A DNA stretch of 64,000 nt from Jaltomata sinuosa (lineage: Eukaryota; Streptophyta; Magnoliopsida; Solanales; Solanaceae), in NCBI GenBank assembly GCA_003996215.1, contig QJPP01000689.1:310001-374000 (forward strand), in the 5' to 3' direction. The notes below the pieces were generated by a model. That model was given only the letters and a program-made list of their open reading frames with translations. It was not told the DNA's origin and did not search any database. This document shows positions 58,260 through 64,000 of the stretch, one piece after another; positions within the stretch are counted from its first letter, which is position 1, and every line of letters starts with the position of its first letter. Both the position numbers and the translations under genes were made by a program.

Positions 58260-59189
58260 CCTTACCCACAGAGATTGAAGAAGAAGGTTGAGGACGACAA
58301 ATTTCACAAATTCATCTCCATGCTAAAATAACTTTCAGTCAACATTCCTTTAGTTGAAGCATTGGAGAAGATGCCTGGATATGCTAAATTCATGAAGGAT
58401 ATGGTGACTAGGAAGAGGATGATAAGCTTTGATCCAGCTGATAATCTACACCATTATAGTGCAATAGCTTCCCGTTCTTTGGTGCAGAAGAAGGAAGACC
58501 CAGGAGCGTTCACTATTCCTTGTACGATTGGAGCATTCTACTTTGATAAGGCATTGTGTGATCTGGGTGCTAGTATAAATCTGATGCCATTAGCAGTGTT
58601 TAAATAGTTGGGCTTGGGAGCCCCCAAACTGACTACAATGCGGCTTCTTATGGCAGATCGCACTGTGAAAAGGCCTGTAGGTATTCTCTATGATGTGCTT
58701 GTGAAAGTTAATACTTTCATCTTCCCTGCGGACTTTGTGATTCTTGACTGCGAGGTGGATTTTGAAGTTCCTATTATCTTGGGGCGACCATTCCTTACTA
58801 CTGGACGCGCGCTTGTTGACTTAGAGACTGCGCAGATGAAGTTCAGCTTGAATGATGAGGTAGCCATATTTAATGTCTACCAGTCTATGAAGCACCATGA
58901 TGACATGCGAGTGATTTCTGTTATTGATGTGGTTGATGAGGATCAGTTAATTGTTCATGTTAAGGAGAGACTTGGTGTTGAGGCACTTGTGGCTGTGATT
59001 ATGAATTTTGAGGGAGATGATATTGATGAGTATGACGGTATGGTTGAAGTACTAGCAGGTATGGGGTCTTACAACTATGCTCCAAAGAAGCTTGACTTGG
59101 ATTTGAAAAATAGACAGACACCACCGGCCAGACCATCTATTGAGGAGCCTCCAGTCTTGGAGCCCAAAGTGCTTCCAGCCCATCTTTGA
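58260..59189 (+). pseudogene. Athila protease, broken
   Basis: The frame from about 58260 reads LEKMPGYAKFMKDMVTRKR and then the aspartic-protease active site CDLGASINLMPL near 58556-58590, where the DLGAS form is usual for Athila. The second half contains ADFVILDCEVDFEVPIILGR (about 58730-58790), the conserved hydrophobic strand before the LGRPFL loop. Stops at about 58329 and 58605, the latter where Gln is expected. The Asp-rich tail extends to 59189 and would join RT in one polyprotein. A frameshift separates it from Gag. Confidence 0.85.
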
Positions 59190-60684
59190 TACGTGTTTCT
59201 AGGGGAAAATGAGACCTTGCCAGTTATTGTTGCTGCAGACTTAGTTGAAGGGCAGGTTGAGGATCTAGTTTCTATGTTGAAGAAGTTTAAGAGGGCCATT
59301 GGTTGGACTATCGCAGATATCATTGGGATTCCTCCTGGAATCTGTACGCATAAAATTCAACTCGCGCCAGATTATATTTCGAGTATTGAGCACCAGCGTA
59401 GGTTGAATCAGCCTATGCAAGAGGTCATCAAGAGAGATTATTAAGTGGTTGGATGCAGGTGTGGTTTACCCTATTGCGGACAGTAAGTGGGTGAGCCTGG
59501 TTCAGTGTGTGCTGAAGAAGGGTGGGATTACTGTAGTCCCAAACACAAAGAATGAGTTGATCCCGATGAGGCCAGTCACAGGTTGGCGCATATTCATGGA
59601 TTATAAGAAGCTGAATGCTTGGACTGAGAAGGACCATTTTCTAATGTCGTTCATGGATCAGATGTTAGACCGTCTTGTAGGTAGAGGATGGTATTGTTTT
59701 CTTGATGGTTATTCGGGATACAATCAGATTTTGATTGCTCCTGAAGACTAAGAGAAGACCACTTTCACCTGTCCATATGGGACATTTGCTTTCAAGAGGA
59801 TGGCTTTCGATTTTTGCAATGCACCATCGACATTTCAGCGTTTCATGATGTCTATTTTCTCAGACATGGTGGAGGACACTATTAAGGTATTTATGGATGA
59901 CTTTTTGGTAGTGGGTGACTCTTTTGAAGATTGTTTGGATCATCTGAGTTGTGTGCTGAAACGATGTGAAGAGTGTAATCTGGTGCTGAACTGGGAAAAG
60001 TGTCACTTCATGGTGAAAGAGGGTATAGTTCTTTGCCATCAGATCTCGAAGAAAGGTATTGAGGTCGACAAAGAGAAAATTGAGGTGATTGAAAAATTGC
60101 CTCCACCAGTTTTAGTAAAGTGGATTCGAAGATTTTTCGGGCATGCTGGTTTGTATAGGAGGTTTATCAAGGACTTCTCCAAAATTGCTAATCCATTGTG
60201 CAAATTATTAGAGAAGAAGGTAAAGTTTGTTTTTGATGATGCATGTTTGAAGGCATTCGAGTGCCTTAAAGAAAAGTTGGTCTCATCTCCTATCATTATT
60301 TCTCCTGATTGGTCTCAACCTTTTGAGGTTATGTGCGATTCTAGTGGAGTTGCACTAGGAGCAGTCCTAGGACAAAGGCGCGAAAAGATTCTACATCCTA
60401 TATACTACGCCATCAAAGTACTTAACCTAGCTCAAAAATATTATACTGTCACTGAACAGGAGCTATTTGTTGTGGTCTTTGCTTTCAAAAAATTCAGATC
60501 TTACTTGCTTGGCACCAAGGTGGTGGTTCATACTGACCATGTAGCTCTTCGTTATCTCATGGCGAAGAAGGATGCTAAGCCAAGGATGATTCGATGGGTG
60601 TTGCTGCTATAAGAGTTTGATTTTGAAGTCAAGGACCGAAAGGGTACAGAGAATCAGGTAGCAGACTACTTGCCTAGGCTGTAA
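59190..60684 (+). pseudogene. Athila reverse transcriptase and RNase H, broken
   Basis: The N-terminal RT part (FKRAIGWTIADIIGIPPGIC) is in the protease frame. A shift near 59435 leads to GVVYPIADSKWVS, a DYKKLNAWTEKDHF block and FLDGYSGYNQI. The active-site box is FMDDFLVVGD at about 59890-59920, the Phe-Met variant typical of Athila, with both Asp present. RNase H (VMCDSSGVALGAVLGQ near 60330; TEQELFVVVFAFKKFR near 60460; HTDHVALRYL near 60530) continues in frame. TAA stops at about 59749, 60610 and 60682; the first two sit where Gln (CAA) fits. It shares the frame with integrase. Confidence 0.88.
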
Positions 60685-60693
60685 GAAGAGGCA

Positions 60694-62028
60694 ATGTTGA
60701 AGCTGAATGATGAGCAGGAGATAGATGACTGGTTTCCTGATGAACAAGTGTTAGCCGTTTTGCAAGATTTGATTCCATGGTTTGCTGACATTGCCAACTA
60801 TTTGACAAGTGATTTGGTGCCTGATGATATGTCTGTCCACCAAAGAAGAAAGTTCATGTCTGATGTCAAGAAATACTTCTGGGAAGAGCCATTCTTGTTT
60901 CGTGTGTGCGCTGATACTATGATCTGGAGATGTGTGCCTGAAGCTGAGATGATGGAGATACCAGTGCCATGCCATTCATTCCCTGTTGGAGGTCATCATA
61001 GTGGTATCCGAACTGCGCATAAGATTTTACAATGCAGCTACTATTGGCTGACTATTCACAAAGATGCCCATGAGTTTGCTAAGGCTTGCAGCAGATGTCA
61101 AAGGGAAGGAGGCATATCAAGGAGGTAAGAGCTTCCTCTTAATCCCATCCTTGTGATTGAGCTATTTGATGTTTAGGGTATAGACTTCATGGGCCTTTTT
61201 GTGATATCCAATGGAAACCAGTACATATTTGTGGTTATGGACTATGTATCTAAGTGGGTGGAGGCAGTTGCGCTTCTCAGTAATGAAGGCAAGTGTGTCA
61301 CAGCGTTCTTGAAAAAGAACATCTTCTCCAAGTTTGGTATGCCAAGAGAAATAATTAGTGATGGAGGCTCTCACTTTTGCAACAAGTTGTTTTGAGCTTT
61401 GCTTGAGAAATATGGAGTATAACACAGAGTTTCAACCCCTTATCATCCTTAGACGAGTGGACAAGTGGAGGTTTCCAACAGATAGATAAAGTCGATCCTG
61501 TCCAAGACTGTCAATGCCAATAGAAAGGATTGGTCGCGGAAGTTAGATGATGCTTTGTGGGCGTACCAAACTGCATTCAAGACCTCAATAGGTATGTCAC
61601 CATATCAGATTGTGTTTGGTAAGGCGTGCTATTTTCCGATTGAGTTAGAGCATAAGGCCATGTGGGCATTGAAGAAGCTGAACTTAGATTAGTCTGAGGC
61701 ATTATTACAGTGCCTTGGGCAGTTGGATGAGTTCCGCCTGAATGCATATGAGAGTTCAGCATTTTATAAGGAGGGGATGAAATTGTACCATGACCAAAAG
61801 ATAGAAAAGAGAAACTTCCAGCCGGGTGACTTGGTCCTTCTTTTCAATTCTAGACTTCGCTTGTTTCCTGGCAAGTTGAAGTCCAAGTGTATTGGACCTT
61901 TCAAGGTGGTGCAGGTGTTTCCTCACGGGGCCGTTGAACTTGAAAATCATGAAGGAAAAAGGTTCAAGGCTAATAGAGAGAGAATTAAAGCTTATTTTGG
62001 CACAGCAGAGGAGCTCAAAACAATTTAA
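60694..62028 (+). pseudogene. Athila integrase, broken
   Basis: The zinc region has GGHHSGIRTAHKIL and CSRCQREGG (about 60985-61110). The catalytic core has the first Asp in GIDFMGLF (about 61180), the second in IISDGGSHF (about 61360) and the Glu near 61470. The SPYQIVFGKACYFPIELEHK block (about 61600-61660), typical of Athila, follows. The C-terminal part (FQPGDLVLLFNSRLRLFPGK, GPFKVVQVFPHGAVEL) is the GPF-type module, intact to the stop at 62028. There is no chromodomain, as expected. Premature stops at about 61126, 61176, 61393, 61420, 61450, 61483 and 61690 fall mostly where Trp, Arg or Gln is expected. Confidence 0.88.
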
Positions 62029-62125
62029 GCCTGGAGCCTGGATGAATTCATCCCACCCAAGGAGCTTGATGAAGTCTGAGTAATCAAGCAACCTGCGTCG
62101 TACTACCACGTTAAATCAGGCACTG

Positions 62126-62143
62126 CATGGGAGGCAACCCATG
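62126..62143 (+). other. Post-pol hairpin 1
   Basis: CATGGG (62126-62131), loop AGGCAA, CCCATG (62138-62143), preceded by CGTTAAATCAGGCACTG. GGGAGGCAACCC words after integrase are a recurring feature of Athila elements as I recall them. Confidence 0.6.
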
Positions 62144-62247
62144 GATATTTTCTTTTTATCTTGTTATTTTTGCTTTTGTAGAGTGTTTTGGCAAAGTCTG
62201 AGTAGCCAAAATACTCGCATCGTGCCGCGACGTTAAATCAGGCACTG

Positions 62248-62265
62248 CTTAGGAGGCACCCCAAG
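62248..62265 (+). other. Post-pol hairpin 2
   Basis: CTTAGG, loop AGGCAC, CCCAAG: five of six pairs. It follows the same CGTTAAATCAGGCACTG word, about 120 bases after hairpin 1. The changed second base keeps pairing with its changed partner. Confidence 0.55.
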
Positions 62266-62319
62266 ACTAATGTTGGTTTTATGTGCAGGTGAGAAGGAAA
62301 GAATACTAGTGCAGGAATC

Positions 62320-62580
62320 CCCAGAAATCACGAATGAGTTGACGGACCATCTTTTAGGAAGACGAACCGTAAACCAACTCGTGGTTCTTGGAGTAAAATT
62401 GATGGCTCTCTGATAGGACTGACGATGACTCAACAACACAGCCCGTCCTTGACAATGACGGACCGTATATTCTATCATCATCCCTGAGAGCAAGTAAGTG
62501 CACAATGAAGAACTATGAGCTGGATGATGAACTGTCTTGCAGGAAGTCGGACCGTAGTCCCAACTCGTAGGTCCCAGGTA
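62320..62580 (+). promoter_or_regulatory. Internal palindrome-rich block 1
   Basis: Words GACGGACCGT, CCGTCCTTGAC, CGGACCGTAG and AACTCGTGGTTC in both orientations, of the same kind as in the LTR at 54838-55290. No TATA word directly follows. Confidence 0.4.
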
Positions 62581-63109
62581 CAGTAGGCAGCGGGTCAGCC
62601 CAAAAGTTTAAAAATTAAAACTGACCCGGCTTCTATTCTTCTTCTTCCCTTCCACACTAGGTAACCGCCACTTTTAAAAAGGAAATAACTAAAATTACTC
62701 CCTCATTCACTCCTAAATCATCTCAAATACTCCCTTAAATCTTAAGAAGCAAATCAAAAAAAAAATACTATCCATCATCCCAATCCTGTTCGTGTAAGAA
62801 AGAGTCGACCTTCACCGGTGAGTTTTTTTTTTCATACTCTAGATCCTCTGTTATTGGGTTAGGGCTCCTATTTTGATTTAAAAACTCAAAATTTTGGAAC
62901 CCTAGACGACATTAGAGCTCTGCAGTGTGTAGTAGGCATAAACCAGAAGATTTAAGTTGATAAAAAGCAATTAAAAGGTGTAAAATTAAGTAGGAGGGAG
63001 TTTTTGATCGAACAAATTGTGATGCCCAGTAAATACGGGTAAAATTATGGGCTGTAATCCTGAGTATGGACAGTTTTCTTACTCGTCCTTTCTATTTCTT
63101 AAAAGTCGG

Positions 63110-63370
63110 ATCTAATAGATGAACCACGACTCACAGGACGAGCTGTAGTTTAAAACTACAGACCATCCAAATGACTCATGGTCACTGAAACAAATATAAA
63201 AAGAGGTCAGGTTCTGAATCTAGACCATGACTCACAGGATGGACCCGTGGTGTCAAACCACGAGCCGTCAAGTGAGACGTAGTCCCTGACACTGAAAAGA
63301 ATTTCTGGAACCACGAGAGGGTTGACGACCCGTACTCTGGTTTTACAGGTCGTAGATCAACCCATAATTT
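63110..63370 (+). promoter_or_regulatory. Internal palindrome-rich block 2
   Basis: Contains CTGTAGTT-TAA-AACTACAG (63143-63161) and CGTGGT/ACCACG (63246-63262), plus ACCACGACTCACAGGACG-type words twice. An ATATAAAAAG word lies inside the block at about 63195. It ends about 70 bases before the ORF3 ATG. Confidence 0.4.
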
Positions 63371-63440
63371 GTGCCTACAATATTATACATCGGCTTTCTA
63401 TTTGATTCTCCGTATTAACGAGGTCTACCCTGTAGGTACC

Positions 63441-64000
63441 ATGCCACCAAAGAATACCCAGAAGAAGGTCGCAGCCAAAGACTCAGAGGCAATAATCAGA
63501 CAGAATAGATAGCTACAAGATGAAGCCTCTGAGTCCGAAGACAGTGGTTACGAGGAGGTTTATACTATAGACTCCGACCCAGAAGTAATACCTCAGAACA
63601 CTAGGAAGCAAGCAAAGGTTCTAGCAAAGTCCACCTCTCCTCAGTCTGAAGAAGGAGAGGGTGAGTCTGCTTCTGGTTCATCACCACAAGAAAGCGGGTC
63701 CGAAGATTCTGAATCCAGGGATGCTACAACTTTGGGCAGCAAGAACAATAAAGGGTCTGAGTCAGATTCAGAAAGTGCTAGCCAGAGTGATAATGAAAAT
63801 GCTAGCAAGGCCGACAAAGAAGTTCCTGCTATAACAGAGCCAGAAGTTGATGAAGCCATCCCTGTAGTTCCCCCTACTTTTAGATGAAAAAACACCGGAG
63901 TGCGGGATAGGGTCCGATGGGCTATTGAGGGTACATCCCAGTTCTACCATAAAGGCTTGGCTTTGACTGAGAAAGGAAAGCCAAGGCAGAGCATCCATGA
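63441..64000 (+). pseudogene. Athila ORF3 (env-like), start only
   Basis: Starts MPPKNTQKKVAAKDSE at 63441 and continues off the window. The first 150 residues are very rich in Ser, Glu and Asp (SESEDSGYEE, SDSESASQSD). Then VRDRVRWAIEG at about 63902 and LALTEKGKPRQSIHE mark the start of the folded part. That segment is the counterpart of ARDRARWNVKG in the fusion copies. Two in-frame stops (about 63510 and 63885) fall where Gln and Arg/Trp codons are plausible. The ORF3 product of Athila elements is called env-like from its position; this part shows no signal peptide or membrane segment, and its role is unknown. Confidence 0.75.

Larger units (their letters stand above)
62029..63440 (+). 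other. Athila spacer between pol and ORF3
   Basis: 1.4 kb without a gene. It contains two hairpin modules (62074-62143, 62194-62265), two palindrome-rich blocks resembling the LTR cluster (about 62320-62580 and 63110-63370), a T/C-rich stretch, and splice-like sites (CCG/GTGAGT at 62818; CTACCCTGTAG at 63425-63435). Confidence 0.7.
54664..64000 (+). mobile_element. Athila-lineage Ty3/gypsy element, runs off window
   Basis: A plus-strand element inserted into the Tekay-3 LTR (expected duplication AACTG, left copy 54659-54663). It has a 1602-bp LTR, an Asp-tRNA-type primer site (TGGCGCCGTTGCC), Gag, protease, RT, RNase H and integrase, a 1.4-kb spacer, then ORF3. That order, the FMDDF RT box and the primer site fit the Athila lineage, whose extra ORF is often called env-like. 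The reading frames carry about 17 or more stops and about three frameshifts. The 3' LTR is outside the window. Confidence 0.9.

Noticed and set aside
54664..64000. Endogenous pararetrovirus
   Set aside because: There are LTRs, a tRNA-type primer site and an integrase with zinc and DDE motifs, and no movement-protein or coat-protein region. These fit a gypsy retrotransposon.
1..64000. tRNA, rRNA or other host RNA genes
   Set aside because: The only tRNA-like words are the short primer binding sites of retroelements. No full cloverleaf or rRNA segment was seen on reading either strand.

Overview
This window is a stretch of plant nuclear DNA in which almost everything after about 4 kb is LTR retrotransposon. 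The rest is AT-rich repeat and MITE sequence. I found no intact host gene, no tRNA or rRNA gene and no CRISPR array. The element types (Tekay/Del-like chromoviruses with ~3.6 kb LTRs, Athila elements with an ORF3, a Stowaway MITE with CTCCCTCCGTTTCA ends) suit a large eudicot genome. I favour Solanaceae from remembered similarity of the LTR and MITE sequences, but that is tentative.

Layout. 1-4021: AT-rich repeat DNA with a partial LTR-like piece, a CACTA-like relic, a decayed Stowaway-like MITE and an RNase H-like relic. 4022-28789: a four-level nest. A solo LTR (X) sits in an AT-rich tandem unit (target duplication AGTGG). It is split by a full-length minus-strand Tekay-like element, Tekay-1 (5797-28479, GATTC). 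Tekay-1 is split inside gag by a minus-strand Athila derivative (13488-23578, GCCAC). 28795-29308 and 40822-41460: further copies of the ~579-bp AT-rich unit. Tekay-2 (29309-40816, plus strand, AAAAT) is inserted in the second unit; it has full LTRs and a decayed interior. 41482-42282: a Mutator-type MITE with a 9-bp duplication. 42352-42851: an old Stowaway-like MITE carrying a younger one. 42921-54663: minus-strand Tekay-3, whose 5' LTR is broken by a plus-strand Athila element starting at 54664 and running off the window.

How the parts work. Tekay-1 and Tekay-3 still show the order Gag (CCHC knuckle), protease, reverse transcriptase, RNase H, integrase and C-terminal chromodomain. The right-hand Athila shows Gag, protease, RT, RNase H and integrase, a structured spacer, then the start of ORF3. 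All are broken by stops and frameshifts. Most of the stops I inspected sit where a related copy or the family has CAG, CGA or TGG, as expected from decay of methylated cytosines.

The most unusual object is the nested Athila derivative. It carries two tandem copies of a Gag-ORF3 fusion with the whole pol region missing, separated by paired ~640-bp repeats that are themselves the 3' end of its LTR. The right-hand Athila supplies the unfused parents of both halves within the same window. A second recurrent theme is clusters of short GC-rich palindromes just upstream of the likely TATA box in every LTR family with a visible TATA. Similar clusters reappear in the Athila spacer ahead of ORF3.
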